A DNA stretch of 64,000 nucleotides, from NCBI GenBank assembly GCA_035460165.1, contig DATHWW010000013.1, positions 62,001-126,000 on the forward strand, written 5' to 3'. The notes below the pieces were generated by a model that searched no databases, was not told where the DNA came from, and saw only the letters and a list, made by a program, of their open reading frames with translations. This document shows, one piece after another, positions 8,420-16,204 of the stretch; the first letter of the stretch is position 1; the number at the start of each line of letters is the position of its first letter. A program made the translations under genes and the position numbers. Origin of the DNA: MM2 sp035460165 (GTDB lineage: Bacteria > Pseudomonadota > Gammaproteobacteria > Burkholderiales > Methylophilaceae).

Positions 8420-10582
8420 TTACGCGGAAAACTTGTTCACCGCCTTCTGCAAGTCCGTTGCGAGTTGTTCCAGCGTGTAGGCAGCACGCGAAGCATCCAG
8501 CACCTGCGCGTTGTTTTCGCCGGCCATGCGCGCAATCTGCTCGATATTCTGGGCAATGTCCGCGCCGGTATTGCTTTGCTCGCGCGTCGCCAGCACGATC
8601 TCGCTCACCATGCGCCGCGTGTGATCGGCCCCGCCGTTGATTTCCTCCAGCGATTCCCCGGCGCGCGCCGCCAATGCCACGCCGCGTTCGGCCTGATTAC
8701 GGCAAACCGTCATGGTCTCGACCGCGCGCTGGGTTTCATCCTGGATGGTGCTGACCATGCCGGTAATTTCGGTGGTGGATTGCGCGGTGCGTTCCGCCAG
8801 CTTGCGCACTTCGTCGGCCACCACGGCAAAGCCGCGCCCTTGCTCCCCGGCGCGCGCAGCTTCGATGGCGGCGTTGAGTGCGAGCAGGTTGGTCTGGTCG
8901 GCGATTTCCTTGATGACGTTGAGGATCGCGCTGATTTCGTCCGAGCGCCGGTCGAGATTCACGATCAGGGTGGAAAGATCGGTGATGGATGCGGCCGTAT
9001 TCTGCATTTCGTGAATGGCGTTGAGTACGACCCGCTTGCCTTCCTGCGAGAGATTGCTGGCGTTGCGCGAGATTGCTTCGGTCGAATTCGCATGCGATGA
9101 AACCTGCGAGATGCTGGCGCTCATCTGCTCCACCGCGCCGGCGGTCGCCGTCGCCGCATTACTCTGATGATGGGAGCTTTCCGCGACTTTCGCCGAAATC
9201 TTGCTCAATGAAGATGCCGAGGCACCCACGCGCTCGGCCACGTTGAGCACACTGCTCACGGTGTCGTCGATCTTGTCCACGAAACTGTTGGTCCAGCGCC
9301 CGATATCGCCGATTTCATCATGCACCAGTGCATCCCAATCCAGCCGCCGCTCCAATGAGGCGCCGCATTCGGCCGTTTCCAGCAGAAAGTGCGAGATGCC
9401 GTCGAGCCGCTTCGACAATGGCCGCAGGGTGGTGTAATGGAACAGCACCATGGCTGCGGCCAGCGTGACGGGCGCCAGTATCAGCATGTCCGTCAGCGAC
9501 GGGTGCATGAAATGCCAAACGCCGAACAGCAGCGCGGCACTGCCGGCGGCAATAGCGGCCAGCCGTTTTAGCAGCCGATAGGGCAATGGGCGGCGGCGAT
9601 AGGCTTCTTCGAGATCGGCCTCGCACATCATCCCCCAGCGATCCGGCGAACCCGGTATCTGGAAGGTGAGCCCTTTGCCGACGACGGGAATATGGCGGTA
9701 ATCGGGGTAGCCGGGATAAGTGACGAAAAGATTCTGCCCGCGCCGGATGGTTTCGCGTACGCCGGGATGCAGATCATTAGTGGCGGGGTCGGTGAAGCGC
9801 AGTTCCAGCTCGGTATGCTGATTGACCCGTACGGTGCCGAAAGCCGTCTTCACGCCGCTTTTCAGGTTATCGCCACCGGTGAATGCGCCATCCTCGAAGC
9901 GCGAGCGCGACAGCGCGGTGCCCGGCTTGATCGCGGGGTCGAAAGACGATTCAACCATGAAAATATAGTTGTCGCCCGAGTCGCGGTACACATGGCCCGC
10001 CTCGCGCTGGATGATGTCGCTCATCACGTCGTTGGGAATGCGCCCGCACAGGCAGCCTATAGTTTTGCCGCCGCGCACGATGGGCTGATAGAACATCAGC
10101 GTTACCGCATCGTGGAACTTGGAGGAAGTGGGGCCGATATCCTTCGTCAGCGGGTCGATGTACGGCCCATGCAGGAAGCGCGCTTTCAGCCCCTCGCTCA
10201 GCGCCTTGGCGTTGAGGTTGGCTCGGCCGACATGCGCTGCGTGAGTGGACGCCCGCACCTTGCCGCCGACATCGACTACGAATAGCTCGGAATAGTCCTG
10301 TGCATGCGACAACCACTCATGCAACAGCGCCTGCTCGCCACCGTCCTGCTCGGCAATCTGCCGCGCCAGTGCGGCCAGAAATTCCCAATTGCCATCCGCC
10401 CAGTTGATGAGATGCTGGCGTCGTGTGTTGGCGATGCCTTCGAATGTTCTTTCGACAACAGGATAAGTCGAACGGTTAAGCCAGCACGACCACCCCATGC
10501 GCAGCTTGCCCGTCCCGCCCAGCCACGGCAGCCAGCGCCGCTCGGCAGACGAAAAATCAGCTTCATTGCTCTTCAACTGCAT
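8420..10582 (-). CDS. Methyl-accepting chemotaxis protein with membrane hairpin
   Basis: A 720-residue chemoreceptor. The signalling tip is intact (E-I-A-D-Q-T-N-L-L-A-L-N-A-A-I-E-A-A-R-A-G-E, near residue 570), with long methylation helices either side. Residues ~20-330 resemble a double Cache-type sensor, but no membrane segment precedes it. The only two hydrophobic helices sit together at about residues 338-385, which would place sensor and signalling domains on the same, cytoplasmic, side. The ATG at 10582 follows GGAGGAGAAACGCA and is preferred to one 13 codons upstream. It stands alone, transcribed away from the genomic island. Ligand unknown. Confidence 0.9.
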   Translation of the reverse strand: MQLKSNEADFSSAERRWLPWLGGTGKLRMGWSCWLNRSTYPVVERTFEGIANTRRQHLINWADGNWEFLAALARQIAEQDGGEQALLHEWLSHAQDYSELFVVDVGGKVRASTHAAHVGRANLNAKALSEGLKARFLHGPYIDPLTKDIGPTSSKFHDAVTLMFYQPIVRGGKTIGCLCGRIPNDVMSDIIQREAGHVYRDSGDNYIFMVESSFDPAIKPGTALSRSRFEDGAFTGGDNLKSGVKTAFGTVRVNQHTELELRFTDPATNDLHPGVRETIRRGQNLFVTYPGYPDYRHIPVVGKGLTFQIPGSPDRWGMMCEADLEEAYRRRPLPYRLLKRLAAIAAGSAALLFGVWHFMHPSLTDMLILAPVTLAAAMVLFHYTTLRPLSKRLDGISHFLLETAECGASLERRLDWDALVHDEIGDIGRWTNSFVDKIDDTVSSVLNVAERVGASASSLSKISAKVAESSHHQSNAATATAGAVEQMSASISQVSSHANSTEAISRNASNLSQEGKRVVLNAIHEMQNTAASITDLSTLIVNLDRRSDEISAILNVIKEIADQTNLLALNAAIEAARAGEQGRGFAVVADEVRKLAERTAQSTTEITGMVSTIQDETQRAVETMTVCRNQAERGVALAARAGESLEEINGGADHTRRMVSEIVLATREQSNTGADIAQNIEQIARMAGENNAQVLDASRAAYTLEQLATDLQKAVNKFSA

Positions 10583-10652
10583 TGCGTTTCTCCTCCGTTT
10601 TCGCCGATCTTTGTCGGCCATTTTTTACGGTACGCATGGACGAAAAAAGCGC

Positions 10653-10688
10653 CCATAACCCCAGCAATGTAAATCGCTGGGGTTATGG
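10653..10688 (-). promoter_or_regulatory. 13-bp perfect hairpin upstream of the chemoreceptor gene
   Basis: CCATAACCCCAGC (10653-10665) pairs perfectly with GCTGGGGTTATGG (10676-10688). Read on the minus strand it is followed by GGCGCTTTTTT, which suggests a terminator or leader attenuator in the 5' region of the chemoreceptor transcript. A smaller hairpin (CACCCC/GGGGTG) lies about 20 bases further upstream. The rest of 10622-10842 shows nothing else recognisable. Confidence 0.45.
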
Positions 10689-10842
10689 ACGCCGTTGTCC
10701 AATAGCCACCCCCTCGTTGGGGTGACTTTATAGGCCAAAATATAAACGATGCAACGCGCGGCTACAATCTAATTGCTATGGAAGCTGACAAATATTTACG
10801 GGGGGTAATGGGGAACAGGGATGCACGGAATGGTGCAAAAGA

Positions 10843-10866
10843 AAACGGCCTCCTAGGAGGCCGTTT
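10843..10866 (-). terminator. Original terminator of the tRNA-Met gene, displaced by the island
   Basis: A perfect 24-base palindrome with arms AAACGGCCTCC/GGAGGCCGTTT. On the minus strand it is followed by TCTTTT. It lies 4 bases beyond the left island repeat, so in the uninterrupted chromosome it would sit directly after the CCA end of tRNA-Met. The ~10-kb island now separates the two. Confidence 0.8.
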
Positions 10867-10870
10867 ATTA

Positions 10871-10899
10871 TTGGTGGTGATGGGGGGACTTGAACCCTC
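10871..10899 (-). repeat. Distal attachment site (tRNA-Met 3' fragment)
   Basis: This 29-bp copy matches 20902-20930 exactly, then diverges (T at 10900 against G at 20931). It contains the T-arm 3' half, acceptor stem and CCA of the tRNA but no anticodon or D-arm, so it is an att remnant and not a tRNA gene. Confidence 0.92.
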
Positions 10900-10910
10900 T
10901 CCCATTGAAA

Positions 10911-10962
10911 CAACAAGTTAACTCAGATATGGTGTTACACGTAGTACGACCGAGTGTAACAC
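10911..10962. repeat. Candidate integrase arm-type sites, left end
   Basis: CAACAAGTTA (10911-10920), GTGTTACAC (10932-10940) and GTGTAACAC (10954-10962) lie just inside the left repeat. The first two recur as reverse complements just inside the right repeat, so in the circular form they would flank the core symmetrically, as arm sites of a tyrosine integrase do. The inverted pair 10932-10962 may also act as an operator for the following gene. Confidence 0.55.
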
Positions 10963-10976
10963 ATCACAAAAGCTAA

Positions 10977-12143
10977 ATGACCATCTATAATCCTTCCATG
11001 GAGCGAATCGGCAATATCAATGTGGGTCGTATTTTATGGTGCTGTGCCGACTTTGGCATAACGCCAGAAGACTTAGCTCGCGAGGCCCATATATCGTCGG
11101 CGACATTACATGCTCTTTTCAAAGAGAACAAAGGCCTAACCTTTCATCAACTCAAAAAAGTAGCTGATTTTTTTGGTAGGGGAGTCCTGTTTTTTCTCGA
11201 AGAAGGAGAGGTCGAGCCAGCCCAAGTACACACTACAGCCTTCAGAACACTAGCTAATCAAAAGCCCGAACTTACCTCCAGACTGAGGCGTTTCATCGAA
11301 AGAGTAGAGCATCAACGAGAGGTGTATCTCAGTCTCATTGAGGAAATGCGAGAGGAAAGACCGGAGTTCGATCCGCCAGATGTTCGAGGCATGACTGCGA
11401 CTCAAGCTGCGATCCTAGTAAGACGATGGCTTAATCTTGGAGACGTTAATAACTTTGATACATACCGAGTAGCTTTAGAGGCTAAAGGTATTCTTGTGTT
11501 CAGAAGTAATGGCTATCAAGGTCAGTGGCAGATCGCTAAAGAAAGCCCAATCATAGGGTTCACTTTATACGATGCTAAATGCCCGGTAATCGTGGTGAAG
11601 AAGCAGCCATGGGAAACCCAGCAATCCTTCACGCTTATGCATGAGTTGGGTCATCTCATACTACATAAGAATAGTTCGATAGACGAAGAGCACGATCTCT
11701 ACTCACACAAGGGAATGGAGAGTGAAGCTAATGCATTCGCAGGTAGCTTACTTGTTCCGCTGAGCTATCTCCATCACATTAACCTGGCAGAAAAGCCCAA
11801 CGACGTATCCCAATTTGATGCTTGGCTTGAAAGACATAGGAAAAGGTGGGGTATAAGTCCGGAGGTTATCCTAAGACGACTACTCGACAATGACAGGCTT
11901 ACCCAGGCTGAATACAACAGTTATCGAGATTGGCGAGCTCAGCAAGTCTACCCTGAGGCTGAAGGGGGAAGCAGGCAGTATCGCCATAGAGAGCCTACTC
12001 ATATCTTTGGTGAGTCATTCGTTAGGACTGTGCTTGACTCGCTTAATAACAAGCACATCACTCTAACAAAGGCCAGCAAATATCTAGACGGTATCAACCT
12101 AACCGACATACGGCTACTTAAGGAACATCATGCACGTCATTGA
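10977..12143 (+). CDS. HTH-ImmA/IrrE family metallopeptidase, predicted antitoxin
   Basis: A 388-residue protein with an N-terminal helix-turn-helix (about residues 15-75) and a zinc-protease domain whose H-E-L-G-H motif is in M-H-E-L-G-H-L-I-L-H near residue 222, with a downstream E-A-N-A-F-A-G that fits the third ligand. ImmA/IrrE proteins cleave or bind repressors; HTH-fused members next to PIN genes are predicted antitoxins. The last 14 bases overlap the DUF4411 gene, supporting coupled expression. The start is uncertain: neither 10977 nor the in-frame ATG at 10998 has a clear ribosome-binding site, and TATAAT at 10983 would suit a nearly leaderless message from 10998. Confidence 0.85.
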   Translation: MTIYNPSMERIGNINVGRILWCCADFGITPEDLAREAHISSATLHALFKENKGLTFHQLKKVADFFGRGVLFFLEEGEVEPAQVHTTAFRTLANQKPELTSRLRRFIERVEHQREVYLSLIEEMREERPEFDPPDVRGMTATQAAILVRRWLNLGDVNNFDTYRVALEAKGILVFRSNGYQGQWQIAKESPIIGFTLYDAKCPVIVVKKQPWETQQSFTLMHELGHLILHKNSSIDEEHDLYSHKGMESEANAFAGSLLVPLSYLHHINLAEKPNDVSQFDAWLERHRKRWGISPEVILRRLLDNDRLTQAEYNSYRDWRAQQVYPEAEGGSRQYRHREPTHIFGESFVRTVLDSLNNKHITLTKASKYLDGINLTDIRLLKEHHARH

Positions 12144-12606
12144 TGCTTCCTCGATAGTCTATGCCTGGGATAACTACCCCAAAGCTAAATTAACGAAGCT
12201 ATGGGTATGGCTGGAGTCAATGATTACAGAGGGGGAACTTGTGATACCTAGCGTCGCTCTCGATGAAGTAAGCCATGTAGCACCTGAATGCCATGCGTGG
12301 TTGATACAGAGCGGAATAACAGTTGTTTCCATCGGCGGACAAGTACTACAAAAGGCGCAGCAGATAAAGGCGGAGCTAGGAATAGTTGAGGACAGATATG
12401 ACGCTAAAGGCGTGGATGAGAACGATCTAATCATCATCGCGTGTGCATCAGAACTTCATGCCCCGTTGGTATCAAACGAAGCTGTGCAAAGCTCACTTCC
12501 TAGTAATAAAGCGAAATACAAAATCCCTGCGGTATGTACTCATGTGCTTAGGCATCCCTGCGTCGATTTCCTGGCCTACTTTAGCTCTACAGAGGAAGTG
12601 TTCTAA
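12130..12606 (+). CDS. DUF4411 family PIN-like protein, predicted toxin
   Basis: A 158-residue protein with PIN-domain features: an N-terminal M-H-V-I-D-A-S-S with the first acidic residue, I-P-S-V-A-L-D-E-V near residue 42, and a distal acidic cluster D-E-N-D-L-I-I-I-A near residue 97, then V-S-N-E-A. PIN toxins are Mg-dependent RNases that cut tRNA or mRNA. It overlaps the ImmA/IrrE gene by 14 bases, the pairing expected of a predicted type II toxin-antitoxin operon. Activity is inferred from family. It converges with the HNH endonuclease gene, whose end overlaps it by 4 bases. Confidence 0.8.
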   Translation: MHVIDASSIVYAWDNYPKAKLTKLWVWLESMITEGELVIPSVALDEVSHVAPECHAWLIQSGITVVSIGGQVLQKAQQIKAELGIVEDRYDAKGVDENDLIIIACASELHAPLVSNEAVQSSLPSNKAKYKIPAVCTHVLRHPCVDFLAYFSSTEEVF

Positions 12607-13832
12607 CTCTGATGAGCCTTAACTAGCTTCGCAACTTGGGCAACGGATAACCACTGTCTGGAGGAATGAACTACTCTGTGACAGTTGGCGCATAACAGAG
12701 CTAAGTCTTGTACTCGAGTTTTCTCCCCAGGAGCCATGGTGTGTAATGGTTTGGTGTGATGGACTTCGATCATTTCCTTACCCGTGGTGCCGTACTTTCT
12801 TTCAAAGTCGAATCCACACGCTTCGCAGATAAGACGCCCATGCTTACTAAGGGCGGCTTTCTTCGCTTGTTTTACTAGTCTGGTATCACGTTCCCGCACT
12901 CGATGCACGCGAGTTAGGATTCGGCCTTCCTCTGCTTCTTGAATGTCGGGCACCACTACCCCAAGTTCGTTCTCAGCGTTAAGTTCGCGTACCCCGCTGC
13001 GGATAGCTTCACAAAGCTCAGAAAGCCTCTGTGGGTCATGGGCGTACATGTCCCAAACAATGGCCTCGTCTTTGTTCCCCCGAGTGAGTCCTACGCCTCC
13101 TGCCTCCTTGTACTCTGGATCAAATCTTCGGAAGTTCATCATCTTCATGTAAACCCCATTAGGGTTGCGATAGGTGCTTAAGGAGTTCTGACCTAGTGCA
13201 CTACCCATTTGATTTAGGAACTGAGAGAGCTCTGCAACTTCCGGACTTTGCTTCCCAGGAGGAGACTTGCGATGCCGAAGGTAAAGGTTGAGTGCCAGCA
13301 GTAGCTCATCTCTAAGCCAGGGAGGGTTGCGGTCGGAGCTAGGGGGAGGTCTAGTAGTTTCGTTCGGTAACTTTAAAGTGCGGCGTGCATACCAAAGTGC
13401 TCGCTCGGAGAACTCTTCCGGATGGTCGTAGATGATTCGTTCGTAAGAGAGGCTGTCAAGGTGATGACCTTTAAGTGCTTGAAATCCTTTGGTCGGCACT
13501 GCCTTACATACAGACGACTCCGCAGCCCCTCGGAGTCCTCTATTGATAAGTTGCCTTATGGTATATGCAGCATTGGTTCCCTGGTATTTTCTAGTTAACC
13601 CGACATAAGTGCCGGCAGCTCTTACTATCTTGGACTCTGCTTTAGACAGGTTATCTAGTGTTGTACCTGTCTTAAGAAGTACCACTTGCATGCCAAACTC
13701 GACAGCTCTTTCATCCAAAGCTTTAGTTATATGATCTGTTAATGACTGATGGGCTAGTGCGTTTTTTTCAAACTGCTTCAGTTCCTTCCACGAAGCCAGG
13801 TCACTTATTCTTCTTCTCGTTATCTCATCCAT
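12603..13832 (-). CDS. HNH endonuclease with N-terminal specificity region
   Basis: A 409-residue protein. The C-terminal HNH nuclease has zinc Cys pairs (I-C-E-A-C-G-F-D-F and L-L-C-A-N-C-H-R-V-V-H) around the catalytic I-E-V-H-H-T-K-P-L. Residues ~170-290 carry a module often found before HNH nucleases of restriction type (R-D-E-L-L-L-A-L-N-L-Y-L-R, R-N-P-N-G-V-Y-M-K-M-M-N-F-R-R). The first ~160 residues are unrecognised. A McrA-like, possibly modification-dependent, restriction role is likely because no methyltransferase is nearby. The ATG at 13832 follows GGGGGTATCAAAGCG. Its gene faces umuD across a 110-base divergent promoter region. Confidence 0.85.
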   Translation of the reverse strand: MDEITRRRISDLASWKELKQFEKNALAHQSLTDHITKALDERAVEFGMQVVLLKTGTTLDNLSKAESKIVRAAGTYVGLTRKYQGTNAAYTIRQLINRGLRGAAESSVCKAVPTKGFQALKGHHLDSLSYERIIYDHPEEFSERALWYARRTLKLPNETTRPPPSSDRNPPWLRDELLLALNLYLRHRKSPPGKQSPEVAELSQFLNQMGSALGQNSLSTYRNPNGVYMKMMNFRRFDPEYKEAGGVGLTRGNKDEAIVWDMYAHDPQRLSELCEAIRSGVRELNAENELGVVVPDIQEAEEGRILTRVHRVRERDTRLVKQAKKAALSKHGRLICEACGFDFERKYGTTGKEMIEVHHTKPLHTMAPGEKTRVQDLALLCANCHRVVHSSRQWLSVAQVAKLVKAHQS

Positions 13833-13909
13833 CGCTTTGATACCCCCCGTAGTGTCCTTAGAGTAGTACAAGTAGTAACTCTACAACTATCCTTAGCGAT
13901 AGTGCTAAA

Positions 13910-13934
13910 CTTGAACTATGTTACGGTGTTCAAG
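13910..13934. promoter_or_regulatory. Inverted repeat, possible operator for umuDC
   Basis: CTTGAAC (13910-13916) and GTTCAAG (13928-13934) are perfect inverted copies 11 bases apart, ending 8 bases before the umuD start and between divergent genes. It does not match the usual proteobacterial SOS box (CTGT-N8-ACAG), so a different repressor, perhaps island-encoded, is likely. Confidence 0.5.
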
Positions 13935-13942
13935 GGGAAGTT

Positions 13943-14533
13943 ATGCACGGCGGTAAAAGACCCAACTCAGGACCAAAGAAGTCGATGAGCCCATACGGAG
14001 AGAGTTCTTTCGTTATGCGTATACCCGTTAGCCTTAAGCCCGCTATTCAAGAGTACCTTGCTGAGTATAAGCAGAGACTGGGTTACCCTATTCCCAACCT
14101 CGAAGGCTTCACTAAAGCCGCGCCGAACCCCATCCCTTTAACTCGACCTGTATACAGTGGCACGGTGGCGGCAGGGCAGTCACGCTTCCCTTCGCCTGCT
14201 CAGGACTACGAGTTAGAAACCCTCGACCTTAACAAGCGCTTCATATCGACGCCGGCAGCTACATACTTCTTTCAGGTCAAAGGCGACTCTATGAGAGAAG
14301 CAGGGATTCTCGATGGCGCGACCGCTGTCGTGAATGCGTCGCTCAAGCCTAAGTCATCGAACATTGTCGTTGCTGCTGTTGAGGGGGAGTGGCTAATAAA
14401 ACGCCTCTACAAGCGCGGCAACGTCGTTAAGCTCCTGTCAGAGAATCCAGCCTACCCACCCATCGAGTTCCAGGAGGGCCAAGAGCTGATTATTTTCGGT
14501 GTGGTGGAGCATGTCATTAACCCAACAAAATAA
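13943..14533 (+). CDS. umuD: UmuD-like S24 self-cleaving protein
   Basis: A 196-residue LexA/UmuD-type protein. The self-cleavage site is visible as T-V-A-A-G-Q-S near residue 75, the catalytic Ser in K-G-D-S-M near residue 115, and the catalytic Lys in E-W-L-I-K-R-L near residue 152. After RecA-stimulated cleavage the C-terminal part joins UmuC to form DNA polymerase V. It is longer than E. coli UmuD (139 residues) because of a ~50-residue basic N-terminal region with G-G-K-R-P-N-S-G, seen in plasmid and island relatives, with possible DNA-binding role. umuC overlaps its end by 23 bases. Confidence 0.93.
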   Translation: MHGGKRPNSGPKKSMSPYGESSFVMRIPVSLKPAIQEYLAEYKQRLGYPIPNLEGFTKAAPNPIPLTRPVYSGTVAAGQSRFPSPAQDYELETLDLNKRFISTPAATYFFQVKGDSMREAGILDGATAVVNASLKPKSSNIVVAAVEGEWLIKRLYKRGNVVKLLSENPAYPPIEFQEGQELIIFGVVEHVINPTK

Positions 14534-15803
14534 ACGCGTCTACGCGCTTGCTGACGCGAACAGCTTCTATGCCTCAGCAGAAAAAGTCTTCCGGCCTGAC
14601 CTAGAGGGCAAGCCTATCGTCGTGCTCTCCAATAACGATGGGTGCGTAATCGCGCAGAGCAAGGAAGCAAAGGCGGTGCTCGATATCCACATGGCGCGGC
14701 CTTGGTTCGAGCTGGAGGAGGAAGCCAAGAAGCACGGTGTCGTTGTCTTCTCTTCGAACTACGAGCTTTACGCAGACATGAGCAATCGCTTCATGCAAAC
14801 GCTAAGGCAGTTCGCTCCCAGGCAAGAGGTATATTCCATCGATGAGTCATTCCTTGAGATGACCGGCATCAAGCGCAATCTCACCGAGTATGGACAAGAG
14901 ATTAAGGCGGCAGTTAAACAGTGGGCGAAGCTTCCCATATGCGTAGGCTTTGGGCATAGCAAGACGCTGGCAAAGCTCGCCAATCATTGCGCCAAGAAGC
15001 AACCCGCCTGGGAGGGCGTGTGTGACCTTACAGCGCTTCCAGAGCATGAGTTGAATGCAATCCTAGAGAAACTTCCTGTGTCGACCGTATGGGGCGTAGG
15101 AAGGCGTTTAGAAGCACGCCTGAACAAGGTGGGAGTCATGGATGTGTTGCGGCTTAAGCGAGCTGACCCTAAGCGGATACGGGACCATTTCGGAGTCCTG
15201 CTGGAACGTACCATCAAGGAGCTGAATGGGGAGTGCTGGCTTGAGCTGGATGAGATTGTGGCCGAGTCTAAGCAGGTCATGTCCTCGCGCTCATTCGGGG
15301 CACGTGTTACAGGGCTTGATGATCTCTCTCAAGCTATCAGCTTTCATGCAGCCAATGCCGCACAGCGTATGCGTAAGCAGGGCTTATCGGCCAATGCTGT
15401 GCTGGTGTTCATCCAGAACAGCCCCTTTGATCAGGCTGAGTATTACGGCAACAGCCTCTCAGTGGCCTTGCCAGCCCCTATAGACTGTACTCTCCAAATC
15501 AACAGGGCAGCCCTCTGGTTACTGAAGCAGGTCTATAAGCCCGATGTCTACTATCAGAAGGCCGGTGTCATGCTCATGGACCTGGTGCCCAAAGGAGGGA
15601 GGCAAAGCGATCTGTTCGATTACACCCGAGGAGACACTAAAGCTTCACTGCTGATGGGTGCAGTAGACAGCATCAACAAGAAGTACTCTAGGGGAACCAT
15701 ACGTCTTGCCTCTGAGGGTGTTCAGAAGACGTGGGCTATGCGCCGGAGCTTCAAGAGTCCGAACTACACTGGTAATTGGAACGATCTGCCAAAGGCCATG
15801 TAA
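14511..15803 (+). CDS. umuC: UmuC-like Y-family DNA polymerase
   Basis: A 430-residue translesion polymerase. Catalytic motifs are A-L-A-D-A-N-S-F-Y-A-S-A-E-K near residue 12 and Y-S-I-D-E-S-F-L near residue 108; V-G-F-G-H-S-K-T-L-A-K and V-W-G-V-G-R-R mark the fingers and HhH regions, and a little-finger domain plus UmuC-type C-terminus follow (G-V-M-L-M-D-L, Q-S-D-L-F). It is full length and has no visible break. The ATG at 14511 lies inside umuD after GGTGGAGC, indicating coupling. Together the two genes would give the host island-borne SOS mutagenesis. Confidence 0.95.
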   Translation: MSLTQQNKRVYALADANSFYASAEKVFRPDLEGKPIVVLSNNDGCVIAQSKEAKAVLDIHMARPWFELEEEAKKHGVVVFSSNYELYADMSNRFMQTLRQFAPRQEVYSIDESFLEMTGIKRNLTEYGQEIKAAVKQWAKLPICVGFGHSKTLAKLANHCAKKQPAWEGVCDLTALPEHELNAILEKLPVSTVWGVGRRLEARLNKVGVMDVLRLKRADPKRIRDHFGVLLERTIKELNGECWLELDEIVAESKQVMSSRSFGARVTGLDDLSQAISFHAANAAQRMRKQGLSANAVLVFIQNSPFDQAEYYGNSLSVALPAPIDCTLQINRAALWLLKQVYKPDVYYQKAGVMLMDLVPKGGRQSDLFDYTRGDTKASLLMGAVDSINKKYSRGTIRLASEGVQKTWAMRRSFKSPNYTGNWNDLPKAM

Positions 15804-15870
15804 GGCGCTTCCAAATTAGCAGCTCATGGAGTTTAATGCTTATGGGTCAACTAAAAAAGAAAACATCATT

Positions 15871-16173
15871 ATGCGTATACCCGCCTTCATAGCTCTCACC
15901 ATTCTAGCTCTACTGCTTGCCGGCTGCGGTCAAGACCCCGGCCCCCTATCTGGAACTTGGCAAATGTCCGGACCATTACCGATGACTATCCAGTTCCGTT
16001 CTGGAGAAACAGAATCATTTGGGATGATCGAGAAAGTGTCTTATGAAGTGGAGGGTAATGACGTATTAGTAACCTACAAGGACGGCTTGATGAAGGGTAC
16101 GTCCGTCAGATATACCTTGGTAAATCAGAATACAGCACGTACCCAGCTTGGCTCACTTCAACGAGTACACTAA
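15871..16173 (+). CDS. Small predicted lipoprotein
   Basis: A 100-residue protein with a signal peptide ending in a clear lipobox (L-L-L-A-G-C near residue 17), then a small beta-rich domain (L-S-G-T-W-Q-M, V-S-Y-E-V-E-G-N-D-V-L-V-T-Y-K). The pattern resembles short lipocalin-like lipoproteins that start with L-x-G-x-W, but no family is firmly recognised. The start at 15871 is chosen because it opens the signal peptide; an in-frame ATG 15 codons upstream would spoil it. The ribosome-binding site is weak. It follows umuC by 67 bases and may be read from the same transcript. Confidence 0.7.
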   Translation: MRIPAFIALTILALLLAGCGQDPGPLSGTWQMSGPLPMTIQFRSGETESFGMIEKVSYEVEGNDVLVTYKDGLMKGTSVRYTLVNQNTARTQLGSLQRVH

Positions 16174-16204
16174 GTCGTTAGCTGAAAGGACATATGTCTT
16201 CGCG

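Noticed and set aside
10871..10899. Second tRNA-Met gene at the left end of the island
   Set aside because: Only the 3' T-arm half, acceptor strand and CCA are present; it is an attachment-site fragment.
13860..13942. Canonical LexA (SOS) box upstream of umuD
   Set aside because: No CTGT-N8-ACAG is present; only a different inverted repeat was found.
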